From Ruminococcaceae bacterium UBA5450 (lineage in GTDB: Bacteria; Bacillota; Clostridia; Oscillospirales; Acutalibacteraceae), in contig DIQY01000129.1 of NCBI GenBank assembly GCA_002424295.1, positions 1 to 13,454 on the forward strand: a stretch of 13,454 nt of DNA, given 5' to 3'. Below, one piece after another: positions 7,715-13,454 of the stretch. The stretch's first letter is position 1. Each line of letters opens with the position of its first letter. Position numbers and translations under genes: made by a program. A model generated the notes under the pieces. It ran no database searches. It had not been told where the DNA came from and saw only the letters and a program-made list of their open reading frames with translations.

Positions 7715-8559
7715 CGAACCGGGAAGCATATCGAAAAGCAAAGTCGATTTTGGAAAAGGCAGGAAAAGACAGCCCTGCTTTTGATGCTGCCTGCCTTTGT
7801 CAAAAATTTCTGGGGCTTTCTAGGGAGCAGCTGCTGATTTCGGGCGAAGCGGCCGCGGACCCCGATAGGGTCAAAGCGTTGCTTTCGGCGGCACAGTCTC
7901 GTGCCGCCGGGCGGCCGCTGCAGTATCTTTTGGGAGAATGGGAGTTCTTAGACCTCAAACTGAAAGTGGGAGAAGGCGTTCTCTGTCCTCGGGAGGAAAC
8001 CGAAGGACTTGTGCGTGCTGCTGCAGAAAGGATTCCTCAGAATGGGCGTGTGCTGGATCTCTGCGCCGGAAGCGGCGCTGTAGGATTGGGACTTGCTTCT
8101 TTGCGTTCGGATCTCAAGATCCTTTGCGGAGAAAAATTTTCGGAGGCGTTTTCTTATCTTCTGCAGAATATAAAAAGTTACCCGAACGATCAGGTAGAAG
8201 CTCGCCAGATGGACCTTTTTTCGAGGGAAGACGCCGAAAGAGTAGGAAGTCTGAACGGACTTTTATGCAATCCTCCTTATATTTGTTCTGCGGAGATTGC
8301 AGATCTTCAGCCGGAAGTGCAGCAAGAGCCCCGTACGGCGTTAGATGGCGGAGAAGATGGCTTGCTCTTCTATCGAGCGTTATGTAAATTCTGGGTGCCG
8401 CGGGTTGCGCCAAATGGGGTGGTGGCTGTTGAAATTGGAGAGCAGGAAGGACAAGCTGTTTTGAATCTTTTTCATGAATCCGGCCTTCAAAATCTGCAGC
8501 TTCTGCGGGACTTTAATGAACTTCCTAGAGTTGTTTTTGGCATTGTCCCAAATTCGTAA
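7711..8559 (+). CDS. prmC: Release factor glutamine methyltransferase PrmC (HemK)
   Basis: This enzyme uses S-adenosylmethionine to N5-methylate the glutamine of the GGQ motif in peptide release factors RF1 and RF2. The 282-residue length is typical. The N-terminal helical substrate-recognition domain covers about 1-85. The methyltransferase core follows, with the SAM-binding motif VLDLCAGSGAVGLGLA (D116 onward) and the diagnostic catalytic NPPY at 187-190. The central part is more GC-rich than its neighbours (for example around 7845-7920). The ATG overlaps the yqhQ stop as ATGA, and GGTGGAAG lies just upstream. prfA, its usual neighbour and substrate gene, is not next to it here; recA with its own promoter follows. 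Confidence 0.95.
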   Translation: MTNREAYRKAKSILEKAGKDSPAFDAACLCQKFLGLSREQLLISGEAAADPDRVKALLSAAQSRAAGRPLQYLLGEWEFLDLKLKVGEGVLCPREETEGLVRAAAERIPQNGRVLDLCAGSGAVGLGLASLRSDLKILCGEKFSEAFSYLLQNIKSYPNDQVEARQMDLFSREDAERVGSLNGLLCNPPYICSAEIADLQPEVQQEPRTALDGGEDGLLFYRALCKFWVPRVAPNGVVAVEIGEQEGQAVLNLFHESGLQNLQLLRDFNELPRVVFGIVPNS

Positions 8560-8572
8560 ATAAGTTACGAAT
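8552..8572. repeat. Perfect inverted repeat at the prmC stop codon
   Basis: ATTCGTAA (8552-8559, including the prmC stop) and TTACGAAT (8565-8572) form a perfect 8-bp stem with a 5-base loop. There is no T-run downstream, so it is a poor intrinsic terminator. Its right arm overlaps the first five bases of the LexA-box candidate. Confidence 0.55.
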
Positions 8573-8581
8573 ATTTGTTCG
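8568..8581. promoter_or_regulatory. LexA (DinR-type SOS) box upstream of recA
   Basis: CGAATATTTGTTCG differs from the Gram-positive LexA consensus CGAACNNNNGTTCG at one position (T for C at 8572). It ends five bases upstream of the recA -35 element, a position where a repressor could block RNA polymerase. SOS control of recA by LexA is well established in Bacillota; binding here is inferred from sequence. Confidence 0.75.
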
Positions 8582-8586
8582 AAATA

Positions 8587-8615
8587 TTGATTTTCAATCA
8601 ATTTTCAAGTATACT
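8587..8615 (+). promoter_or_regulatory. recA promoter
   Basis: TTGATT (8587-8592), a 17-base spacer and TATACT (8610-8615) form a good sigma-A-type promoter. Transcription would start near 8622, giving a leader of about 53 bases before the recA ATG at 8675. The -35 itself lies in a small inverted repeat (TTGATT, three bases, AATCAA). Confidence 0.65.
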
Positions 8616-8621
8616 TGAAAA
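8602..8621. repeat. Perfect 20-bp palindrome over the recA -10
   Basis: The 20 bases are a perfect, gap-free palindrome with half-site TTTTCAAGTA. The recA -10 hexamer sits at its centre. The same TTTTCAA heptamer also occurs in direct orientation at 8591-8597, exactly 11 bp upstream. This looks like an operator, but the protein is unknown and it does not match the LexA consensus. Confidence 0.55.
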
Positions 8622-8674
8622 GATAAAATATGAGGAAGAGCTCCCATTGTGGACTTGTGAAAAGGAGAATGATT

Positions 8675-9805
8675 ATGGCAACGGATAAAAATACTGCGCT
8701 GCAAACTGCGTTGGCACAGATTGAAAAACAGTTTGGCAAAGGCGCTGTCATGCGTTTAGGCCAGAACGAAGCGATGCATGTAGAGGCAATTCCGACCGGT
8801 TCCCTTTCGCTGGATTTAGCATTGGGAATTGGCGGACTTCCCCGCGGCAGAATCGTGGAGATCTATGGACCTGAAAGCTCCGGCAAGACGACCTTGGCAT
8901 TGCATTGTATTGCAGAAGGGCAGAAGGCTGGTGGCAATGCAGCATTTATTGACGTGGAACATGCGCTTGATCCGATTTATGCGGCGGCTTTGGGAGTCGA
9001 TGTCGACAGCCTTTTGGTTTCGCAGCCGGATACCGGCGAACAGGCACTGGAGATTACAGAGGCATTGGTGCGTTCCGGCGCAATCGACGTAATCGTCATA
9101 GACTCTGTGGCTGCATTGGTGCCGCGAGCTGAAATTGAAGGCGAAATGGGAGACAGCCACGTTGGACTGCAGGCGCGCTTGATGAGTCAGGCTTTGAGAA
9201 AGCTTGCAGGTGCAATCAGCAAATCAAATTGTGTAGCAATTTTTATTAACCAGCTGCGTGAGAAAGTTGGCGTTGTTTACGGAAATCCAGAGGTTACTCC
9301 TGGTGGTCGTGCCTTGAAATTTTATTCTTCCGTACGAATCGATATTCGCAAGATTGAGACACTGAAAAACGGTACGGAACAGGTTGGTTCCCGCACTCGC
9401 GCAAAAGTGGTAAAGAATAAGATCGCACCGCCTTTCCGTCAAGCAGAATTTGATATTATGTATGGACAGGGCATTTCAAAAGAGGGAGAACTGGTCGATC
9501 TTGCTGTAAAACTGGATATTATCCATAAGAGCGGCTCCTGGTTTTCTTATCAGGAACAGCGCCTTGGCCAGGGACGCGATAACGTGAAAAAATATTTTCT
9601 CGATAATCCGGAATTTGCGGCAGATATTGAGAAGCAGATTCGGGAACATGCAGATCAGCTTTATGCTCGAACAGTGCCGGTAAGAGCATCAGCCGCGCGT
9701 CCGGTTGAAGTTCCCCCCACTGCTGAAAAGGATGAGACCCAAAACGACGAGAAAAAGGCATCTTCTCGTGGGAAGCCCACCAACATTGACATTGAAGCTG
9801 ACTAA
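8675..9805 (+). CDS. recA: Recombinase RecA
   Basis: RecA forms ATP-dependent filaments on single-stranded DNA, performs homologous strand exchange and triggers LexA self-cleavage in the SOS response. The start chosen is ATG 8675 (376 residues), because AAAGGAG (8661-8667) lies seven bases upstream. ATG 8669 is too close to it, and the in-frame ATG at 8630 falls only about eight bases after the predicted transcription start and lacks a binding site. Walker A GPESSGKT is at 65-72 and Walker B VIVIDS ends at D143-S144. The FINQLREK and NPEVTPGGRALKFYSS segments around loop L2 match RecA closely. A charged acidic C-terminal tail ends in IDIEAD. It leads the recX-rimO-pgsA cluster, with a LexA box upstream. 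Confidence 0.99.
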   Translation: MATDKNTALQTALAQIEKQFGKGAVMRLGQNEAMHVEAIPTGSLSLDLALGIGGLPRGRIVEIYGPESSGKTTLALHCIAEGQKAGGNAAFIDVEHALDPIYAAALGVDVDSLLVSQPDTGEQALEITEALVRSGAIDVIVIDSVAALVPRAEIEGEMGDSHVGLQARLMSQALRKLAGAISKSNCVAIFINQLREKVGVVYGNPEVTPGGRALKFYSSVRIDIRKIETLKNGTEQVGSRTRAKVVKNKIAPPFRQAEFDIMYGQGISKEGELVDLAVKLDIIHKSGSWFSYQEQRLGQGRDNVKKYFLDNPEFAADIEKQIREHADQLYARTVPVRASAARPVEVPPTAEKDETQNDEKKASSRGKPTNIDIEAD

Positions 9806-9842
9806 GAACTTAAACTTTTTCATTGGAAAGAGGTTTCGTACG

Positions 9843-10487
9843 ATGGAACTGACAGCGATGGAGCCGCGTCGACATCGAAAGACTGCACTGTTTTTTGATG
9901 GGGAGTTTGCGCTGAATATTGATACCGAAACACTTTTAAAATCCGGCTGGAAATTGGGGCAGGAGGTTTCCGATGAAGAACTGCATGCACTGATCGAAGC
10001 GGGAAAAGAACATCAGGCTAGTGAAAAAGCACTTTACCTTTTGGAACATCGCAGTCATTCTAAAAAAGAATTGACCGACAAGATTGCGAGAACAGTGGAT
10101 CGGGATGCGGCCCAAAAAGCTGCCGACCATATGGAAGAACTGGGACTTTTGGACGACCAGGATTTTGGAATCCGCTATGCAAAAGAACTTTTTCGCAAAG
10201 GATATGCCAGACGAAGAGTGATGCTTGAGCTTTCTCGAAAAGGAATCAGTCAGGAACTGATTGAAATGATTCTGGAAAAAAATACGCCGGATCCTAATGA
10301 ACAGATTGCAAAAATCTTGCAGAAACGATATCAAAATTTGGATGATGAGAAAATTCGCCGCAGAGCATATGCCGCGCTGCAGCGAATGGGATATGAGACC
10401 GATGAAATCCGCACTGCGCTGCGGGAGGCGGTTAATGAGGAGGAAATCGATGGCGAATTCCATAGGAATGGTGAATCTGGGCTGTGA
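9843..10487 (+). CDS. recX: RecA regulator RecX
   Basis: The 214-residue product matches RecX, an all-helical protein that binds RecA filaments and modulates (usually limits) their activity. Visible features are the N-terminal RRHRKTALFFDGEFALNIDTETL segment, then RecX-type three-helix repeats with the patterns ALYLLEHRSHSKKELTDKI, LGLLDDQDFGIRYAKEL and RRRVMLELSRKGISQELIE, and a last repeat around RRAYAALQRMGYETDEI. The start ATG 9843 follows GGAAAGAGG (9825-9833). The frame is open further upstream into recA, but that region is recA coding sequence. It lies 37 bases after recA, the classic recA-recX arrangement, and its last 38 bases overlap the start of rimO in another frame. Confidence 0.93.
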   Translation: MELTAMEPRRHRKTALFFDGEFALNIDTETLLKSGWKLGQEVSDEELHALIEAGKEHQASEKALYLLEHRSHSKKELTDKIARTVDRDAAQKAADHMEELGLLDDQDFGIRYAKELFRKGYARRRVMLELSRKGISQELIEMILEKNTPDPNEQIAKILQKRYQNLDDEKIRRRAYAALQRMGYETDEIRTALREAVNEEEIDGEFHRNGESGL

Positions 10488-11796
10488 TAAAAACCGGATT
10501 GATGGGGAAATTATGCTGGCATCTCTTGCAAAAGCCGGTTGGGAGATACGGGAGAATGCGGCTTGCTGTGATGTTGCAGTTGTCAATACCTGCGGCTTTA
10601 TCAAAGATGCAAAGCAGGAAAGCATCAACGAGATTCTGGAACTGGCACAGGCTAAGAAAGCCGGAAAGGTACGGGCAATCGTTGTGACCGGCTGCCTTGC
10701 AGAGCGGTATCAGAAAGAGATTTTGCAGGAACTTCCGGAATGTGATGCGGTCTGCGGAATCGGTGCCGACGGACAAATTGATGCAGTCTGCAGAAAGGCT
10801 CTTTTAGGAGATAAAACCTCTCTTTTTCCGGAGAAGACAGAGCTGCCGCTTTGCGGAGTCAGACGTCTGACAACGCCTGGTTACTACGCTTACCTGAAAA
10901 TTGCGGAGGGCTGTGATAATCGCTGTTCTTACTGCGCAATTCCCATGATTCGCGGCAGATACCGCAGCCGTCCGATGGAAAGTATTGAAGAAGAAGCACG
11001 TGAATTGGTGAAGAACGGCGTCAAAGAGCTCATTTTGATCGCACAGGATACGACTCGTTATGGGATCGACCTTGAAGGAAAGCTGCTTCTGCCTCAGTTG
11101 ATGCGCCGCCTCTGTAAAATTGACGGACTCCGCTGGCTGCGGGTGCTTTACTGCTATCCGGACAACCTCACAGACGAACTCCTCGATACGATTCGAGAGG
11201 AGGAAAAGATTGTTAAATATCTTGACCTTCCGCTTCAGCATTGCAGTGGCTCGGTCCTGCGCGCCATGCACCGTTATGGAGATCGGGAAAAGCTCACAAA
11301 GATGATCTCCAGGATACGGGAAAAAGTGCCGGATATTACGCTTCGAACGACCTTTATTGTGGGTTTTCCTGGCGAAACAGAAGAAGATTTTGAAGAACTT
11401 TGCAGCTTTTCAAAAGAAATTCAGTTTGAACGGATGGGCTGCTTTGCTTATTCCCAGGAAGAGGGGACTGAAGCAGCGGCACTTCCCGGGCAAATTGAAG
11501 AAGACGAAAAGATGCGCCGGCAGGAAATCTTAATGGAAGCGCAAATGAATCGAATGCAGGAGTTGGGCGAAAGTAAAATTGGAGAGCAGATCCTGGTCCT
11601 TTGTGAAGGATATGATCAAGAGGAGAAGGCTTTCTTTGGTAGGACACAGTCAGATGCGCCGGAAATTGACGGTAGAGTATGGTTCGAGGTGCCAGGTGAA
11701 AACCATCCGAATCCTGGAGATTTTGTAAAAGTTAAAGTGACAGATTGTGTTGACTGCGATTTAATCGGGGTACTTTCTGAAGGAGGAAATGAATGA
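10450..11796 (+). CDS. rimO: Ribosomal protein S12 methylthiotransferase RimO
   Basis: RimO is a radical-SAM iron-sulfur enzyme that adds a methylthio group to the conserved aspartate of ribosomal protein S12. The 448-residue product has an N-terminal UPF0004 domain with three cluster-binding cysteines: C12 (VNLGCDKN), C48 (NTCGF) and C82 (TGCLAERY). The radical-SAM CX3CX2C is at C155, C159 and C162, and a TRAM domain covers about 375-442. RimO rather than MiaB is indicated by LGCDKNRID, IPMIRGRYRSRP and LILIAQDTTRYG. The start ATG 10450 has GAGGAGG (10437-10443) six bases upstream, and residues MANSIGMVNLGC align with the family start. The upstream extension to 10297 lies inside recX. It overlaps recX by 38 bases and pgsA by 4. 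Confidence 0.95.
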   Translation: MANSIGMVNLGCDKNRIDGEIMLASLAKAGWEIRENAACCDVAVVNTCGFIKDAKQESINEILELAQAKKAGKVRAIVVTGCLAERYQKEILQELPECDAVCGIGADGQIDAVCRKALLGDKTSLFPEKTELPLCGVRRLTTPGYYAYLKIAEGCDNRCSYCAIPMIRGRYRSRPMESIEEEARELVKNGVKELILIAQDTTRYGIDLEGKLLLPQLMRRLCKIDGLRWLRVLYCYPDNLTDELLDTIREEEKIVKYLDLPLQHCSGSVLRAMHRYGDREKLTKMISRIREKVPDITLRTTFIVGFPGETEEDFEELCSFSKEIQFERMGCFAYSQEEGTEAAALPGQIEEDEKMRRQEILMEAQMNRMQELGESKIGEQILVLCEGYDQEEKAFFGRTQSDAPEIDGRVWFEVPGENHPNPGDFVKVKVTDCVDCDLIGVLSEGGNE

Positions 11797-12365
11797 CACT
11801 TCCGAATAAGCTAACAGTGGCAAGAATGGCTATGGTACCGATCTTTGTGCTTTTTTTAATGATACCGGAAATCCCACTTCACTATTTTTGGGCATGCCTG
11901 ATTTTTATGGTGGCTTCTTATACCGATCATTTGGATGGTATGATTGCCAGAAAACAGGGTTTAATTACAACTTTCGGAAAATTCATGGACCCTTTGGCGG
12001 ATAAAGTGTTGATCGTAACAGCACTTGTATGTTTTGTTCGCTTGGATCTTTGCAGTGTTTGGTTTGTGGTTTTGATTATTGCTCGTGAATTTATGGTGAC
12101 TGGTGTGCGCCTGGTTGCGATGGAATGTGGAAAGGTAATTGCCGCGAATAAATGGGGAAAGCTCAAGACGATCAGCCAGATTATTGCAGTTCTTGCAATC
12201 TTGGTTTTTCAGTCGGTGGCACAGTTCCAGCAGTTAAGTGCAGAGACCGTGGCAAGCCTTACCATGATCGGAAATCTTCTTGTGGGAGTCTGTTGCTTCT
12301 TTACACTCCTTTCCGGCGGAATTTATCTCAAAGAAAACTGGAAAATCGTCAGCGAGACAAAATAA
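11793..12365 (+). CDS. pgsA: Phosphatidylglycerophosphate synthase PgsA
   Basis: This membrane enzyme makes phosphatidylglycerol phosphate from CDP-diacylglycerol and glycerol 3-phosphate, the committed step to phosphatidylglycerol and cardiolipin. The 190-residue length is normal for the family. The complete CDP-alcohol phosphotransferase signature is visible: D45, D48-G49, A52-R53, G62, D66 and D70. The N-terminus MTLPNKLTVARM is typical of PgsA, and hydrophobic helices fill the rest (about 13-24, 30-44, 74-94, 125-140 and 150-175). Related enzymes such as cardiolipin or phosphatidylserine synthase are less likely given length and N-terminus. Its ATG overlaps the rimO stop (ATGA), with GAAGGAGG just upstream. 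It is the last gene before a terminator. Confidence 0.95.
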   Translation: MTLPNKLTVARMAMVPIFVLFLMIPEIPLHYFWACLIFMVASYTDHLDGMIARKQGLITTFGKFMDPLADKVLIVTALVCFVRLDLCSVWFVVLIIAREFMVTGVRLVAMECGKVIAANKWGKLKTISQIIAVLAILVFQSVAQFQQLSAETVASLTMIGNLLVGVCCFFTLLSGGIYLKENWKIVSETK

Positions 12366-12376
12366 TAAAAATAATG

Positions 12377-12412
12377 AGGCTTTCCAAGTAATTGGAAATG
12401 CCTTTCTTTTTT
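12377..12412 (+). terminator. Rho-independent terminator after pgsA
   Basis: TTTCCAA and TTGGAAA pair around a GTAA loop. The stem continues, after a one-base bulge, with AGGC and GCCT, and is followed by TTTCTTTTTT. It lies 11 bases after the pgsA stop and marks the end of the recA-recX-rimO-pgsA unit. Confidence 0.85.
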
Positions 12413-12453
12413 AAGGATGGAAAAAACTAAGGGAGAATGAAAGGGATGATGCA

Positions 12454-13353
12454 ATGGATATGCGAAAAGAACGATGCAAAATTTTGCATCCGGGGGCGAA
12501 AGCAGATTTTAGTCATGCATTAAAGCTTCAGGGAATTTTTAATGCGAGAGATTTAGGTGGGTATCAGACCATGGATGGACATACGGTAAAATTCGGGCGG
12601 CTTTTGCGCACGGGAAAGCTTTTTTCAGCGACCGAAGAGGATAAAGAGTGCCTTTTTAAAGCGTATGGAGTTTCTGTGGCCGTGGATTTGCGCGGTACGC
12701 CGGAAGTTAAAAATGCACCAGATCCAGATGAACCCGGCTTTGAGTCGATCCATGTGCCGATTTTGCCGGAAGCGTCGGCAGAATCTGACCTTGAGACAAA
12801 AAATACATCGGATGACAAAATCGGAAGCTTTGAAAGATTTTTTGCAACTCCAAAAAATGGAATACAGGGATTAATGGAAGAAGTCGAAAATCTGGGGGAT
12901 GTAGAGACCCAGATGAGAGGCATTTATTGTGAAATGGTAGAAAATAAAGTCTGCCAAAAAGGATATCGCCGCTTTTTTGAAATTTTGCTGCAGCAGCAGG
13001 GCGGCTCATTTTTGTGGCATTGTACTGGAGGAAAAGATCGTACGGGTATTGGCGCCATTTTGCTTTTAAGCGTATTGGGAGTCGATCGTGAAACGATTTT
13101 GCAGGATTACCTTCTCACAAACTTTTTTGTAAAGAATCGTGCAGATCAAACGGTGCAGCATGCAACCCAAAACGGAGCTTCCAAAAAACTGGCAGAGCAG
13201 ATTCGTATGCTTTTACAGGTTAAGAAAGAGTGGGGAAAAGTTGTTCTGACTTCTATCGAAAAAGGGTACGGAACAGTTGAAAGTTATCTGGAACAGGCGC
13301 TTTTTATTTCTCGCGAAGAGCAGCAGGCATTGCGTCGGTGGTATTTGGAATAA
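12454..13353 (+). CDS. Tyrosine/lipid phosphatase (Tyr-phosphatase 3 family)
   Basis: The 299-residue cytosolic protein has the cysteine phosphatase signature CX5R as HCTGGKDRTG, with nucleophile C190 and R196. The N-terminal half has the family-like FNARDLGGYQTMDG and KFGRLLRTGKLFSAT segments, then VAVDLRGTPEV with a candidate general acid region. This fits the Tyr-phosphatase 3 group, which includes Listeria LipA and mycobacterial PtpB. Members dephosphorylate phosphotyrosine proteins or phosphoinositides, so the substrate here is open. The lysine after GG in the loop (K194) resembles the phosphoinositide-active members. There is no signal peptide or membrane segment. ATG 12454 has AAAGGG (12440-12445) upstream; ATG 12460 is an alternative. 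It starts 42 bases after a terminator with no clear promoter between, so its transcription is unclear. Confidence 0.88.
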   Translation: MDMRKERCKILHPGAKADFSHALKLQGIFNARDLGGYQTMDGHTVKFGRLLRTGKLFSATEEDKECLFKAYGVSVAVDLRGTPEVKNAPDPDEPGFESIHVPILPEASAESDLETKNTSDDKIGSFERFFATPKNGIQGLMEEVENLGDVETQMRGIYCEMVENKVCQKGYRRFFEILLQQQGGSFLWHCTGGKDRTGIGAILLLSVLGVDRETILQDYLLTNFFVKNRADQTVQHATQNGASKKLAEQIRMLLQVKKEWGKVVLTSIEKGYGTVESYLEQALFISREEQQALRRWYLE

Positions 13354-13363
13354 AAGTTAGGGG

Positions 13364-13392
13364 TTTACTTTTGCCTTCGAATTGCATATAAT
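13364..13392 (+). promoter_or_regulatory. Promoter at the right edge
   Basis: TTTACT (13364-13369), a 17-base spacer and a perfect TATAAT (13387-13392) form a strong sigma-A-type promoter reading out of the window. Transcription would begin near 13399. Confidence 0.6.
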
Positions 13393-13396
13393 AGGA

Positions 13397-13405
13397 TTAT
13401 CCACA
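13397..13405 (+). promoter_or_regulatory. DnaA-box 9-mer
   Basis: TTATCCACA is an exact match to the classical DnaA box TTATNCACA. It sits on the predicted transcription start of the edge promoter, where DnaA binding could regulate transcription. A single box is weak evidence, and no second box was seen nearby. Confidence 0.4.
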
Positions 13406-13407
13406 AA

Positions 13408-13454
13408 ATGCTGAGAACAGAAGAAGTAGCGTTTCTTTTACGCATCAGAGAGAA
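13408..13454 (+). CDS. Possible start of a downstream gene
   Basis: From ATG 13408 the frame is open for 15 codons to the edge (MLRTEEVAFLLRIRE). The ribosome binding site is poor (AGGA about 11 bases upstream) and the leader would be under 15 bases. An alternative is that AGAGAGAA at the very end (13447-13454) is the ribosome binding site of a gene starting just outside. No family can be assigned. Confidence 0.25.
   Translation, partial: MLRTEEVAFLLRIRE

Noticed and set aside
7845..7920. GC-rich patch in prmC as a sign of gene transfer
   Set aside because: It encodes an Ala/Arg-rich part of a normal PrmC in its expected yqhQ context; local composition alone does not support transfer.
8630..8674. 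N-terminal extension of RecA from ATG 8630
   Set aside because: The extension does not look like RecA, the ATG lies only about eight bases after the predicted transcription start, and a clear AAAGGAG precedes ATG 8675.
9936..10628. Minus-strand open frame opposite recX (230 codons)
   Set aside because: It lies antisense to recX and the start of rimO, with low-complexity Phe/Ser-rich translation typical of a shadow frame.

Overview
The window reads as a chromosomal housekeeping segment of a low-to-middle GC Gram-positive anaerobe. The best guess is class Clostridia, probably the Oscillospiraceae/Ruminococcaceae side. This rests on purine-rich AGGAGG-like ribosome binding sites, AT-rich gaps, a DinR-type (Gram-positive) LexA box before recA, a PcsB-like secreted hydrolase, the DUF1385 (YqhQ)-prmC pair and a recA-recX-rimO-pgsA cluster. 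Genus-level placement cannot be supported from the sequence alone. No insertion sequence, phage gene, CRISPR array, tRNA or rRNA is visible.

Layout. Bases 1-138 hold the start of a leftward gene for a small membrane protein, cut by the window edge. An AT-rich divergent gap (139-519) leads to a drug/metabolite-type (EamA) exporter with a TTG start. After a 290-base AT-rich gap comes a secreted coiled-coil plus M23 peptidase of the PcsB/CwlO architecture, closed by a terminator at about 3055-3088.

A fresh extended -10 promoter near 3132-3140 then drives what looks like one operon. It encodes a lipoprotein with three calcium-loop-like DxDGDG motifs, an OmpR/PhoB response regulator, a two-TM sensor kinase, YqhQ/DUF1385 and PrmC (release factor glutamine methyltransferase). 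Gaps are 30, 20, 0 and -4 bases. The lipoprotein is a plausible extracytoplasmic partner of the kinase, and this unit is the nearest thing in the window to an uncharacterised system.

A 115-base control region (8560-8674) follows. It carries a hairpin, a LexA-box match with one deviation, and a strong promoter whose -10 lies in the centre of a perfect 20-bp palindrome. It precedes recA-recX-rimO-pgsA (gaps 37, -38 and -4 bases), which ends at a rho-independent terminator (12377-12412). DNA repair (RecA, RecX), ribosomal protein S12 methylthiolation (RimO) and phosphatidylglycerol phosphate synthesis (PgsA) are therefore probably co-transcribed, at least partly under SOS control.

The window closes with a DSP/tyrosine-phosphatase-type enzyme (CX5R motif). 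After it come a strong promoter and an exact DnaA-box 9-mer for a gene that begins at or beyond the right edge. Most of the window is ordinary core genome. The unusual signals are regulatory (recA region, right edge) and organisational (the lipoprotein/two-component unit fused to yqhQ-prmC, prmC without prfA, and rimO-pgsA downstream of recA).
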